In this document: positions 33,353-43,552 of the stretch, in pieces
Position numbering within the stretch: position 1 is the stretch's first letter
Layout of the letters: the number at the start of each line of letters is the position of its first letter
NCBI GenBank assembly: GCA_037976565.1
Contig: CP137680.1
Location: 29,378,348 to 29,442,347 of the forward strand
Direction of reading: 5' to 3'
From: Mesocentrotus franciscanus
Lineage: Eukaryota > Echinodermata > Echinoidea > Camarodonta > Strongylocentrotidae
DNA length: 64,000 nt
The notes under the pieces: generated by a model
The model's input: the letters and a program-made list of their open reading frames with translations, nothing else
Told to the model about the DNA's origin: nothing
Database searches by the model: none
Translations under genes and position numbers: made by a program

Positions 33353-34361
33353 ACAAACATTCCTCGCTACACTAATATACGAGAAAACTCAGACAGACAT
33401 ATAACTGAAGTGAAAAATGGAAACAATATTTTTGCTTATGTTTATAACACTTGACCTGATATTCAGTTTCACCATCCTTAACAAGATATCAGATATATTT
33501 ATATGTATCATATTGTAATTTAGGAAATAAGTGAAAACCCGAAAACATAAATACCGAGCTTCATTCATGCATTAAGCTAAGGTATGCTATACTTGAACCT
33601 AAGAGGGCTTTTAACCGTTAAGCTGATGTTGAATAGATTGAGAAAACCTGAATTTTACAGAAACTATTTTTATTTGTCAGCGTTCTGCATCAGTAAAAGA
33701 ATATCAGAACCAGACAAAGTATATCTAGGCATATGTATCATGTATTTGGTGAAAAACACACGGGTCCGTATTTCAATACTTCAGTTGTTGACACTCGGAG
33801 AACGATGGTTGATAGGATTTTGATCTTAGATTGCTCTATTATTTTGTAACACCTGAAGGTAAGTTCGTTCGGCATCCTTATCCCAAATTCTCTGGTCAGT
33901 TCTGAATCACTGTATGATGGGCTCGTTTAAGTTGGTCCATATCTATTGAGGTTTTGAATCCCTGACCTGCCAGCTTAACTTTGTGCTTAGTTTCCTTATT
34001 CTTGGTCACATTGGTTGACGACACTACTATTCTGTTTGATTGCTTTCACGTTACTTGAGGTTGATTCCGGTTTATATTGTCCGATTTCGGTTTTCTGTTC
34101 ATTCTTACTATGTGCTCTGTTGAGCGGAAAGCTTTAGTATGTCTCCATTTGTTGCTATTCTTCAAGTTTCACCATATTCACCGTCATCAGATCAGACTGA
34201 TCGATTTTTGTAACCGAGAAAATTTGAAGAAAGTCCAGTCATCTTGACACCCTGCCTTATTGCTGGCCAACCAGTCTTTTACAGGTTACGATCTCAGTCG
34301 AGTGAAATTTTAACTTTCTAGTACTACTTCCTGATGATTGTGTTCTTTGCAGCTTTCTTCT
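33353..34361. other. Non-coding DNA, nothing recognised
   Basis: No repeat or coding region supported. It lies downstream (on the minus strand) of the kinase pseudogene's probable poly(A) signals. Confidence 0.4.
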
Positions 34362-34734
34362 TTTATTAAAGTTTTTTTATTTCAAGGCTTCGGAGGGAGC
34401 TTCTTGATGCTTTGTTACCATCGTTACTGAGAGACTTTGGATGAAGGAGGTTTTCTGACGTCTCAGGGTGTGGCCAATGTTTGGCCGATGATGTAGGGCC
34501 TTCGGGGTGGAAGCACATCTCACGGACCACCATGGTAGACGTTAAGAATATGAATGCCATCTGTTATTGATGATGGATGGAGGAAATCTCTAGTCTTTGC
34601 TGCTTTGCCGTTTCCTCCATTCAGCGTTCATCCAGAACCATATAGCCTCTTACTTGCGTCCTCGTGAACAAGCTCTACGTGTGTTCCGAGTAGGAGGCCA
34701 TTCCTCCTACTCCAATTCCCGACCCATTGCCTCT
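34362..34734 (-). other. Probable 3' end of the kinase locus with poly(A) signals
   Basis: On the minus strand, overlapping AATAAA-type signals occur at about 34362-34367 and 34377-34382, some 350 bases beyond the last kinase-like codon. The 64-codon frame at 34366-34560 has no recognisable domain and ends in the signal region; 3' UTR is more likely than coding. Confidence 0.4.
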
Positions 34735-35518
34735 TCAGAAGAAAGCACTGATGGCTTCCATCTTGTGTAGGATTTCCTCCATGCTGTGTGGTCTCTTGAA
34801 TGGATCTTGCTTGGAGCGTTTGCCGTACAGGACAACCTCAGGAGCAAAGAAGTAACAGCCTCTACCAGCTCTGAACTCGGCCCTTTTCTCATCAGAAAAT
34901 CGCTTCTGATTGGCGTAAGCGATGGTGCTGACCAATCCCAGGTCGATGATGGCGGCGTGCCAGCGCTGGCTTCGTTTCTCCAGCAAGACATTGTTTGATT
35001 TTCAGTCGTTATCAAGGTATCCTTTCTGATGGAGCTCCACGATGCCTTTGATGATATCCTGACAGACCTGGGGCATGTTGATCAGGTCAAGCCGTGGGTT
35101 AGGCATCAATCATTTAAGGGCTTGGTAGAGAGGGTAGGTCTTTCCAGTCTTGCTATTCCTATGAAATCCATCACCATGCAGAGGTCTTTATCAACGGTGA
35201 CCATCCCAAGTATCGTGGGGAAGTATGGTGACCCTGACAGCAATTGCTGCATCATTGATTCCTTCATGGCTCTTCCCTTCATCGGGAGCTTCTCTTCCTT
35301 GACCAAGTCCTGACAGTAGCCTGAATGCAACAGAGGTTGCTTGATGGCAATGGGTTGTCCACCCTCAGCATGGCGACCAAGGTACACCATTCAGTAGGTA
35401 CCTTTCCCGAGGATACGCATGTTGCCAAGATCTTCTGGTTGCTAGTATCCATGGAAGGGTAGGATATCATCAATTCTTTGACTTGGTAGCCATAAAGAAC
35501 AAAATTCATGCTTTTCTA
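34735..35518 (-). pseudogene. Protein kinase domain, degenerate
   Basis: Kinase subdomains are readable on the minus strand in shifting frames: a glycine loop ILGKGTY, broken by a stop, then MVYLG; the lysine motif PIAIKQ; an alpha-C-like stretch RAMKESMMQQLL; LCMVMDFIG (hinge); and LHQKGYLDND, a stop, and KSNNVLL. The last corresponds to an H-N-D-L-K-S-N-N-V-L-type catalytic loop with His changed to Asp and Leu to a stop. Then IIDLGLV (DFG position) and YFFAPEVV (APE). After APE the frame jumps to DPFKRPHSMEEILHKMEAI, so subdomains IX-X are missing. A splice acceptor-like TTAACTTAG precedes the first codons (about 35519). Confidence 0.8.
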
Positions 35519-35610
35519 AGTTAATGGCGAAATCAAAACAAAGTTTATTCCTACGTTCTTCCAATGTTGATAAATTGCACAATTCTAAAGCATGATAATA
35601 TGTTTCATAA

Positions 35611-35698
35611 TTAAGTTCCAAAATAATTCTCCCTCTTCTCTGTCTCCTGGAGTTTCTTCACATGGTCTGCCATGATGGTTAGTTTGGCTTCGAGAAGA
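35611..35698 (-). pseudogene. Short coiled-coil-like terminal exon
   Basis: After a good acceptor (CTTCTTCCACAG) the frame reads LLEAKLTIMADHVKKLQETE and stops at 35611-35613. Heptad-like charged residues match the exons further upstream on the minus strand. The phase after the acceptor does not fit the phase-0 exons at 37660 and 38137, so a frame change or an intermediate exon is needed. It could be the 3' end of the coiled-coil gene, separate from the kinase. Confidence 0.5.
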
Positions 35699-36441
35699 CT
35701 GTGGAAGAAGAGGGTATGAGGAGGATGTAAGAAGGTCAGGGTAAAGAAGATGGGTTTATACGTTACAGGATCAAAGAAAGGAAAGGCAGACTGTGTGGGG
35801 GTGGGATAAGACTTTTGGATAAAACCAGTGTGCAAGAATAAATTTAACGAAAGCAGCAGAAAATGGTGACATTAGAGAAAGAGGAAGTGAGAGACGAGTG
35901 AGAGATAAATAATGAGAGAGAGAGAGAGATAATGCACGAAAGTAAGGAACTGATGAAATTTGGAGAAGGAAATGAAAGCTATTTAGATAGGAAAAAAAGA
36001 TGAAAATGGGATATAATCCGGAAGTACGAATACAAAAAGTATTAATGGAAGATGGTAGACATGGAGATGATAAATTTAATGCAGTAAAAGATTTGTATAA
36101 TTATTATAAACTCAAAATCAACATTTTCAGGTTAAGTATGCATTACAAAAATGACATTAAAAAAGGCCAATGAATTTCTATCGTCTGTCTTTGTTTTAAA
36201 CTCACCCGATGGTGGCGCTCTTCTTAATAAGATCTTTCTGCATCTGCTCAAGATTATTCTTGGACGCCTGTCAATAGATGACAAAATATCAATTCATTTC
36301 AATACATTACGAACTCTATTCAAAACCGGTGACGTGAAAGATCGGTACCCAGGCATTATCATATCTGATTGTTAGAGGTTAGTAAAACCCGATTACAATC
36401 ACACAAATATCGAGGGGTACGGGGACTTCTTTGATTCGTAC

Positions 36442-36576
36442 CTGTTGATCTGGATCCCTCTTCCACCATCACGGATGAAGTTTCTTGCTCAACTTCTTCC
36501 CCTTCTTCGACTCGGCAGCAAGGAGATGGAGATCTTCCAGGGATGCCGTCAGACACTCCATCTTGGTCTTCAGATC
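36442..36576 (-). pseudogene. Coiled-coil exon with in-frame TGA
   Basis: 135 bp, bounded by acceptor TTTTAG and donor GTACGA on the minus strand, phase 0 on both sides. It reads DLKTKMECLTASLEDLHLLA then a lysine-rich KKGKKLSKKL stretch, and hits TGA at codon 36 after HP. The stop lies in a CCG-TGA context, compatible with CGA-to-TGA decay. Confidence 0.6.
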
Positions 36577-36760
36577 CTAAAAGTCAACAGGATCAGATAA
36601 GAATTAAGATCCGTAGTATTTACTTATTTACTTATTTATCACTAAATTAGGCTTCTTTATGACAGTCATGAAAGTAGTTATTAATGTCTTAGGTCGTGTC
36701 CTTGTTCTCTTGTTTGTGTTGCTCTGTATTGCTCTATATTCAATTTGAATTAACACCTAC

Positions 36761-37339
36761 GGTTCTAGGACACCTACCCCCTGGACAACCACCCCCCCCC
36801 CGGATAACCACCCCTAGGATAACCACCCTCTAGGACAACTACCCCTAGGACAACTACCCCGGACAACTACCCCAAGACAACTACCCCTGGACAACTACCC
36901 CCTACGACAACCATCCCCTAGACAACGACCCCGGACAACTACCCCCAGACAACTACCCCCTAGGACAACTACCCCCGGACAACTAACCCCCAGACAACTA
37001 CCTCCCAGACAACTTCCCCCTACGACAACCATCCTCTAGGACAACTATCCCCCGGACAACTATCCTAGGGGGTTGTTGTCTGGGGGGTACTTGTCCGGGG
37101 GTAGTTGTCCTAGGGGAAGTTGTCTGGGGGTAGTTGTTCGGGGGTAGTTGTCCTAGGGGGTAGTTGTCCTAGGGGTAGTTGTCTGGGGTAGTTGTCCGGG
37201 GGTAGTTGTCATAGGGGGTAATCGTCCTAGAGGGTTGTTGCCCTAGGGTGTAGTGGTCCAGGGGATAGTTGTCCTAGAGGGTGGTTATCCTAGGGGTGGT
37301 TATCCGGGGGTGGATGTCCAGGGGTAGGTGTCCGATACG
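36761..37339. mobile_element. Inverted minisatellite foldback (579 bp)
   Basis: The left half is a tandem array of about 15-16 bp units of the type GGACAACTACCCCCTA. At about 37064 it switches to the reverse complement (GGGGGTAGTTGTCCTA units), which runs to 37339. The outermost units (GGACACCTACCCC) are also mirrored. AACACCTAC occurs at 36752-36760 and at 37340-37348, a candidate 9-bp target duplication, though part of that word also occurs within the repeat. It sits in an intron of the coiled-coil gene. Architecture recalls foldback elements with 15-bp outer repeats (sea urchin TU); this is by analogy only. Confidence 0.75.
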
Positions 37340-37659
37340 AACACCTACATCTTGCCGCCTTCTTTCTCATATTTTACTCTTTTCTCCTCCTTCTCCTTTT
37401 TGTTTTTTAATTATGCATTAATCATAAAATTGAATGATGAATCAACATGTATTTGCAATCATGAATTGTAAACTATTCATTTGGTTTGGGAACTGCAAAG
37501 ATGATATTTGGAAGACAGCCACACCTCTTTCTTGTATATAGCGCATTGAGCAATATTATTGGAGCTTGCGATTTACAAAAAACAATTGTATGAAATTATT
37601 TGAATTGGGTAAACTCTTTACTTCACGCTACATAAATCTCTTCTTATGGTTGACTTTAC

Positions 37660-37827
37660 CTTGATCTCTTGGTTCTTCGCCATGATCGAATCTCGAGCAG
37701 CAAGCTGATGTTGCTCACGGTCTTGAAGTTCCCTCTGGAGATCTTTGAGTGACCGTTTGAGCTCGGCGATGACATCGGTGTGGGCGATCTCGGGTTTGAA
37801 GTAGACGCCGACATCAGTAGCAAGGCA
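37660..37827 (-). CDS. Intact coiled-coil exon (56 codons)
   Basis: Acceptor CTTCCTCAG and donor GTAAAG on the minus strand enclose 168 bp, phase 0 at both ends. It reads CLATDVGVYFKPEIAHTDVI, then AELKRSLKDLQRELQDREQ and a short run to NQEIK. The charged heptad pattern predicts a coiled coil. No stop is present. The gene as a whole appears decayed because neighbouring exons carry stops. Its 5' edge is duplicated at 37948-37978. Confidence 0.6.
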
Positions 37828-38095
37828 CTGAGGAAGACGTAAAGTATGAATGATGTCATATTTAAATGAATCTATTCAATGAAAATATTAATTATTACAA
37901 TTCTATTTATCACTGTTGTATGATCAAAAAGTTCTATCGATAATGAGGTGGAAGCCGACATCATCAGCAAAGCACTGAGGAAGACGTAAAATGCATGTAT
38001 GACGTCATTTGGAAGTGAATCTATTCAATACAAATATGAATTATTACAATTTTAAAAATCATTTTATATGTTATATAGTCAAAGGTTCTGTCAAT
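37801..38095. repeat. Tandem duplication across an exon/intron boundary
   Basis: The block GCCGACATCAGTAGCAAGGC to ATCTATTCAATGAAAATATT (about 37807-37895) is repeated with changes at about 37954-38040, followed by similar AT-rich sequence. The second copy keeps the acceptor-like CCTCAG and about 31 bases of exon-like sequence (37948-37978), giving a duplicated exon fragment. Confidence 0.75.
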
Positions 38096-38136
38096 AATGT
38101 CTTTATTTAAAAGAAAAGAAGGAAAGAAAGGTATAC

Positions 38137-38199
38137 CTTGATATTTTGTGCTTGGGATTCCAAATCCACCTCCAGTTGTTTAACTTGATCATTGGCCGT
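38137..38199 (-). CDS. Small coiled-coil exon (21 codons)
   Basis: On the minus strand acceptor ATCTAG and donor GTATAC enclose exactly 63 bp, phase 0. It reads TANDQVKQLEVDLESQAQNI followed by K, a heptad pattern, and joins in phase with the exon at 37660. No lesion. Confidence 0.6.
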
Positions 38200-38694
38200 C
38201 TAGATTATTTTTTTTTAAATATGAAAGCGAGCGTATGTGTTACAAATATTATTAGAAACTCATTAACTCTCATAGATTTCAGATTGACAATTTTCAGTAA
38301 TTACCCCCCTTAAAACTCGCAAACTCTCAAACGACACTATATGAGTCTTTGATGAGAGGTTTTTGGTTAGGTTTGGGGGGAAGGGGCTCAACAGCGTAAA
38401 AGCTGCCAACAAATTGAGAGAGAATAATGATAACAATAAAGAGTGTACGACATCTCAAATAGCCAATTAGACTGTTTAAAAGCGTACTGGATGCATTGTT
38501 TCATCATAACTATTAACCAACGGGCTGGTAAATGATAGTTTTATGAAAACTTATGTTCTTCAAGCTTTTAGATATTTTCGTGAGCTTCGACAAGCCTTAA
38601 ACTTATTTTTTATGTTGAAAGATTGTCCCAGGTTGTCGGCCAGGACCTGAGTGGTCTTAGACTTACCGCTTGTGATCAACCTGATCGGATCGAC

Positions 38695-38850
38695 TATGAG
38701 GGGGAGGAGGAGGAAGAGGGGGGAGAAAGAGGAGGAGAAAGAGGAGGAGAGGAGAGGAGAGGAGATGAGAGGGTGATGAGGAGGGGAGAAGGGAGACGAG
38801 GAGAAAGAGGACAAAGAGGTAGAGGAGGAAAGAGATAGAAAAAGGGAGGA
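38695..38850. repeat. GGA-rich purine tract
   Basis: Irregular GGA/GAGGAA repeats on the plus strand, lying in an intron of the minus-strand gene. The open frames here are compositional. Confidence 0.75.
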
Positions 38851-39252
38851 TGATAATGGGACGGATGAGAAGAGAGAAGGAAAAAAGAAAACCGACGAGA
38901 AGATATAGAAATGAGGGTGAAGGTTAAAGTGGGTAGGGGTGAAGGAAGGAGCTGATAGAGAATGAAGACAAAAATATGAAACTGCTAAGTATGTCTGGTA
39001 TTGACACTATAGCAAAATCTAAAAATCAAGGTAATCTTTATTTTTAAAAAATTAATGAAATCTTTCAAAATTTGTTACATCTAAACATTATTATTTTAGT
39101 GAAAGGGTGGGGGAGGTTTTATATCAATGTTGGAAATCTCACCTTCAGATCATGATCATCAAAATAGTTTTGAGGTTGAACAAGAAACATGAGCCTAAGC
39201 AATTCTACACTATATTCCTGAAACTTATTCGTCGAATAATTTAGATCACTAC

Positions 39253-39430
39253 CTTGATCTGGCCGGCCATTTTGTTCTTCATGGTCGTATATATCTTTTT
39301 TCTAAGTCGCCCTGCTCTCAGAGCGCCAGTCATCAAGGGCCTGACGGGCCTCCAGGAGCTTCTCAGCCGCATCTTCAGGCGTAGAGTGTTCCGTTGCCTC
39401 GGAGATGGGACAAGCCGGTGAAATCAGCCT
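39253..39430 (-). pseudogene. Coiled-coil exon with a frameshift
   Basis: Acceptor CAAACTGCAG, donor GTAGTG. The frame reads ACPISEATEHSTPEDAAEKL and LEARQALDDWRSESRA, then a TAG. One base away the frame is open as RLRKKIYTTMKNKMAGQIK, reaching an AAG|GT donor like those of the other exons. This is best explained by one indel (mutation or assembly error) near 39305. Confidence 0.6.
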
Positions 39431-39746
39431 CTGCAGTTTGACTGCAGTTTGACTTGGTAAATTGGTATTTTTTTCAAATCAGAATCTTTCACGTGTTTAA
39501 CAATTGAAACATGAATGAAATATTTTTACTGAGAGAGAATAACTGGCTTAACGCTCTTTTGGGACGTGGTCAAAACATAGTAATATCATAACACCTTACT
39601 TCATTTTGCACATTCTATCTTTAAATATATACATGTAGTTTCCTTACGATAAAGGTGCACAATTAAGACCCTTATGTATATTTTTCTCAATGACAGGGTC
39701 AATGTGGAAAAAATGCAATTAAATTAATATTGTAATTAAAGTATAC

Positions 39747-39890
39747 CTTGACGTGGGCTTGGGTTGTAGTCTTGTCCTCAGCCGTCCGTCCGAGTTCTCC
39801 TCTCAGACGCTTGGTCTCTGTCTCTTTCTCCTGCCAGCGTTCCTTAAGAATCTTAGCCAGGACTTCAGGGGGCTGTCGGCCGAAAATCCG
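39747..39890 (-). CDS. Coiled-coil exon
   Basis: Ends at donor GTATAC. Reads RIFGRQPPEVLAKILKERWQ, then EKETETKRLRGELGRTAED and KTTTQAHVK. It is charged and helical, with no stop. The acceptor is probably the CAG before 39890, but alternatives within about 15 bases exist. It joins the same minus-strand gene as its neighbours. Confidence 0.55.
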
Positions 39891-40224
39891 CTGATTGTGC
39901 TGACTACATGCAGAAGAGTGTTGAAATGCTAGGATAGCGATACATCATGGAAAAGTCACTCGGTAATGTAACATAACAATTAAAAAAATACAGAAGCATA
40001 TTTTTATGGAAGACCAAGTATGGCCACAAATGAGACTTGAAAAGTTCTTTCTTCATCATAAAGACCCAATAATCATTTACAAAAGACCGGAGACAATGAG
40101 CCGCCCCACCATACCCACTTATCTTATAATCATTCCATCCTCTGCCTGTCTATCTATCTATATATCTATCTCTATATAATGTCTGTCCTTTTACATCGGA
40201 AAAGAAACAAATCAAACAATTTAC

Positions 40225-40639
40225 CTTCTGCAAATCCCTTTGAGTCTGAAACTCTGCATCTCCGGACTAGGTTGGTGTTTCAACCTTTGATGCGTCAACC
40301 GCCACATCGAGGAGAGCCATAGCTGCTTTCTCCTGAGTCTGAGTTAAAGTGGAGTCAGGAGCTTAGCCTCGATCTTCTGAGTCTGAGCCTCTGTAGAATC
40401 CATATCAGACTGAGTCTGTACTTCCACAGTTTCATGAATGAGAGTCTCTTTGTTGAGTTCAGACTGTTCCTCAATCTGAGTATGCCAATCTCCAACTTGA
40501 GTAGCTTGAGCAGCGGTCTCATGCAGCCTTGAGATCGTTGGTGCGAGTCACCGCTGTATCCATATCAGACTGAGTGTGTTCATCCACAGGCTCATGAGTG
40601 AGAGTCTCCGCCTTGAGTAGGAGGCTCAGCCTCGATCTT
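40225..40639 (-). pseudogene. Large repeat-containing coiled-coil exon, broken
   Basis: From acceptor TTACTCAG to donor GTAAAT. Segments in different frames read ETLTHEPVDEHTQSDMDTA, then HETAAQATQVGDWHTQIEEQ, ETLIHETVEVQTQSDMDST, AQTQKIEAKLLTPL, and finally QTQEKAAMALLDVAVDASK near the donor. ETLxHExVxxxTQSDMD occurs twice, showing an internal duplication of about 130 bp. At least two frame changes and two or three stops are present. It resembles Gln/Thr/Glu-rich coiled-coil proteins; no family is recognised. Confidence 0.55.
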
Positions 40640-42080
40640 CTGAGTAAGATTAAATAATGGATCAATAGTTGATCTTTCGTGTACAATCATAAGCTCTAGA
40701 ATGTGAGTCTTTATGTTTACTGTATGATCCTAAATTCGAGCCTCCTATTTGAGAACGATTCTCAGCAGTCTACGTCTCGAGGACTGAGTTATACAAACTA
40801 CACGTAGCAATTTCCTGAAATCAAAGGGAGAGAAAATCGTGGTCAAGAGACTGTTAAACATCCAACAATTTATTAGACAATATTATTGTAGGGTATCGTA
40901 ACTCAAATGAAATATTGAGGAAAAATCGATAAATTTTCATTCCTCATTCTAGGGAGTTACGCTAAACCAGAAGAGCGGGTAACTATAGCATCAGCATGAA
41001 CTCGCTTTAGTTAGATGACAATATGGGGCTATGTTTATACCTCATCATCTCACTTCAAAAGATGGGAATGCAACCCCACCCCGCTATACGCCTTTAGTGA
41101 GCAGCCTTACATCACAACGTCATCAATCTCTACTTTTAAATATATTGAGACAGACATAATGATATCGTGCTAGCAACATAGTCACAACATTTCCAGTATA
41201 TCTACCAGAAATTTAAAATAGCTATGACTTCAAAGAAAAATCAAACTAAAGCACCAAATGATGAAAGAGTGTCGATCATAGTTACAGACGAAATAAGAAC
41301 AGAACTACCTCCTAATTACCTGAATAAACTGTTGCTAATAATCAGAGAGGTATATATTGCTGTCGGAATCACTTTCTCATTCTGTTGCAGACGCAGACTG
41401 TGTAGATCTCCAAGTAAAATCTCCAAAATTGCATTCAGTGTGTTACCAATTGAAGAGATTGAACAAGAATGAGTGTTTGTTTTACACAGGTTGCTAAATA
41501 CACTAAACGCATGCGCTGTCACCATGACAAAGACTTTGGACCAATTACGCACTGCGAAAGGGTGATTCTTATGAATATTCATGTTAATATATTTATGCGC
41601 AGAACTTTCAACCAATCAGATCATCTTCTCGAATCGTTGGCGTAATGACGTAACAATACGTTATGCGCAAAATTCACCACGTACTAGAGCTACCCATAAT
41701 GTGTACGATTTGGTAAAGTAATGATTAAACCAAAGACGATAACTAGACGGAAAGCTGCACGCGCGGAAACCATTACGCGAATGGGATTAGGCTCCGCCTC
41801 TTTTGGATTATTTGAAGACGAAATAAGCACCCTATTCTGATTGGATGTGATAGCGTCATGAATATGTATTTTATCGATAGTATCGTTCAAGAAATGTGGT
41901 AACTTATTTTACCTCATTGCTTCACTGTATTATGCAGATTTATGCACGACGCTACTCGCACAAAGTGAGAAGATTGATAGTTCACGGAGAGTGGGTGAGT
42001 ATGATTGGAATATGAGTACATTAAGTAAATTTAGTCATTTATTTTGAAAAAGTTGTAATAGTCTTCGTGATCTACGGTAA
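40640..42080. other. Upstream/intergenic region of the coiled-coil gene
   Basis: No further exon identified with confidence. At 41500-41880 there are CCAAT-box-like motifs in both orientations (AACCAATCAG near 41610, CTGATTGGATG near 41837), CRE-like ATGACGTAAC near 41645, and a GGCTCCGCC. Promoter function is possible but unproven. The 38-bp word starting CATAATGTGTACGATT (41695) recurs at 44261. Confidence 0.35.
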
Positions 42081-42133
42081 TTTCTTGGCGCTAGTGTACT
42101 TTCGTATCCATTTTTAGCAAACGAACTGTTTAC

Positions 42134-42479
42134 CAGGGGCGGATCCAGCCGGCGGCAAGGGAGGGGGCCTAAAAAGGGGCCCATTTCGTGCGAAAATTTG
42201 AAAATCGTGCCGGTTGATTTTTCGCTCAGTGGGGAAGTGAGCAAAAAAAAAAATTTGGTAGGGTAATTTTTTTCCACCACCACCTCCCCCCTTAGGCGCC
42301 AGGGGTAGTGAGCACAATTTTTTTTTTTGGCACCCGAAAAATTTTCCCTACAGGAAGGGTTATTTTTTTCCACCACCCCCTTGGGCGCTAGGGAGGGCCC
42401 AACTTCTTTTTCAAAAAGGGTGTTTTTAACTGTTTTTTTTCTAGGGAGGGCCCGGGCCCCGCCCCTGGATCCGCCACTG
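42134..42479. mobile_element. hAT-type MITE with 8-bp TSD CTGTTTAC
   Basis: Begins CAGGGGCGGATCC and ends GGATCCGCCACTG. It is an inverted relative of 9271-9540, sharing the AAAATTTGAAAA/GGCCCGGGCCC-type interior. CTGTTTAC at 42126-42133 and 42480-42487 is a perfect 8-bp duplication. A GGTTATTTTTTTCCACCACC-like segment is repeated inside, making it longer (346 bp) than the first copy. Confidence 0.9.
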
Positions 42480-42485
42480 CTGTTT

Positions 42486-42558
42486 ACCCTAACCCTAACC
42501 CTAACCCTAATTCTAATCCTAACCCTAATCCTTATCATAACCCTAAATAACCCTAACC
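42486..42558. repeat. Interstitial telomere-like array (CCCTAA)n
   Basis: About 12 units of CCCTAA and variants (CCTAAT, CCTTAT, CATAAC). A smaller degenerate run, CCTAATCCTAATCCTAACC, lies at 43565-43592 beyond the LINE. Confidence 0.85.
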
Positions 42559-43552
42559 CATGACCATCGACAACCAACATCATGCACAAAATCTTCAACA
42601 AGACCTCAACAGGATTGGAGACTGGGCTGAAAAATGGATGATGGTCTTGAACACAGACAAATGCAAGGTGCTCACGATCTCCAGGAAAATAAGCAATGTT
42701 CAACATGTGTATCATCAAGCTGAACAACACCCCCTTGAAACCGTTGACACTGCGAAGTACTTGAATGTAACCATTACGTCTGATCTCAAGTGGACCCAAC
42801 ATGTCAATAATACTGTCAACAAAGCCAATAACGTCCTTGCCTTTCTAAGACGCAATCTACGCATAAAATATTTTGACCTCAAAGCCACTGCCTACAAAAC
42901 GTTGGTTCGACCAAAGAGATATCTCTTTGGTTCGACCGATCGTAGAGTATGCTTCCTCTGTTTGGGACCCAGCTTCCAAGAACCTCATTGAAGGAGGCTC
43001 ATTCAAAGTTGAAATGGTGCAGAGAAGAGCTGCGAGATTCACTCTGAATCGTTACCATAATACCTCAAGTGTCAACAATATGCTGAAAGAACTTGATTGG
43101 ACCACTCTACAACAGCGCAGAAAAAATGACAGACTAACCATGATGTATACAATACACAACAATCTCGCTCATCTTCCGACACAGGACTACATCACACAAG
43201 TCACCCAGTCGACGAGAGCCACCCAACCACATTCCTATCAGATGCCATACTCGGGAACCGAATCGCATCGGCATTCATTCTTTCCGAGAACAGTAAGGAA
43301 TTGGAATTCGCTGCCCTCGGAAATTGTTGCAGCGCCATCTGTTGGAGCCTTCCGTAATCGACTGCAGACGGTTGATGACAGTGGCTAGTTTTCCTCCATA
43401 GTATACTTGAGCTTGTAAATATTTGTAAATAAACTGTATTATAAATGTAAATAGCCTTCGAATGGACGTAAATTGCGGTTAACACACACATACGCATATA
43501 GCTTGCAAGAATCATCAGTCAATTGAAGGAGGCAGACTTAATCAGAAGAAGA
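42559..43552 (+). pseudogene. 5'-truncated LINE, C-terminal RT tail (copy 2)
   Basis: Begins QQDLNRIGDWAEKWMMVLNT, immediately after the RT active site of a typical LINE ORF2. It continues through DKCKVLTISRK, KYLNVTITSDLKWTQHVNN, ANNVLAFLRRNLRI and FDLKATAYKTLVRP. It then shifts frame at a 25-bp insertion (42913-42937) and continues as EYASSVWDPASKNLI, VQRRAARFTLNRYH and HSFFPRTVRNWNSLPSEIV, to the stop at 43386-43388. The 3' UTR is shared with copy 1 (9949-10820). The 5' end abuts telomere-like repeats. Confidence 0.88.
42904..42937. repeat. Palindrome between 9-bp direct repeats
   Basis: GGTTCGACC (42904-42912), then the perfect 16-bp palindrome AAAGAGATATCTCTTT (42913-42928), then GGTTCGACC again (42929-42937). 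The other LINE copy has a single GGTTCGACC at this place (near 10218), so 25 bases were gained here. Confidence 0.85.

Noticed and set aside
38560..38838. Gly/Glu/Arg-rich frame and Ser/Pro-rich minus frame
   Set aside because: Compositional, in a GGA-rich intronic tract.
42035..42802. 255-codon minus-strand frame
   Set aside because: Runs antisense across a MITE, telomere-like repeats and a LINE; the Arg/Val run is the telomere-like array.
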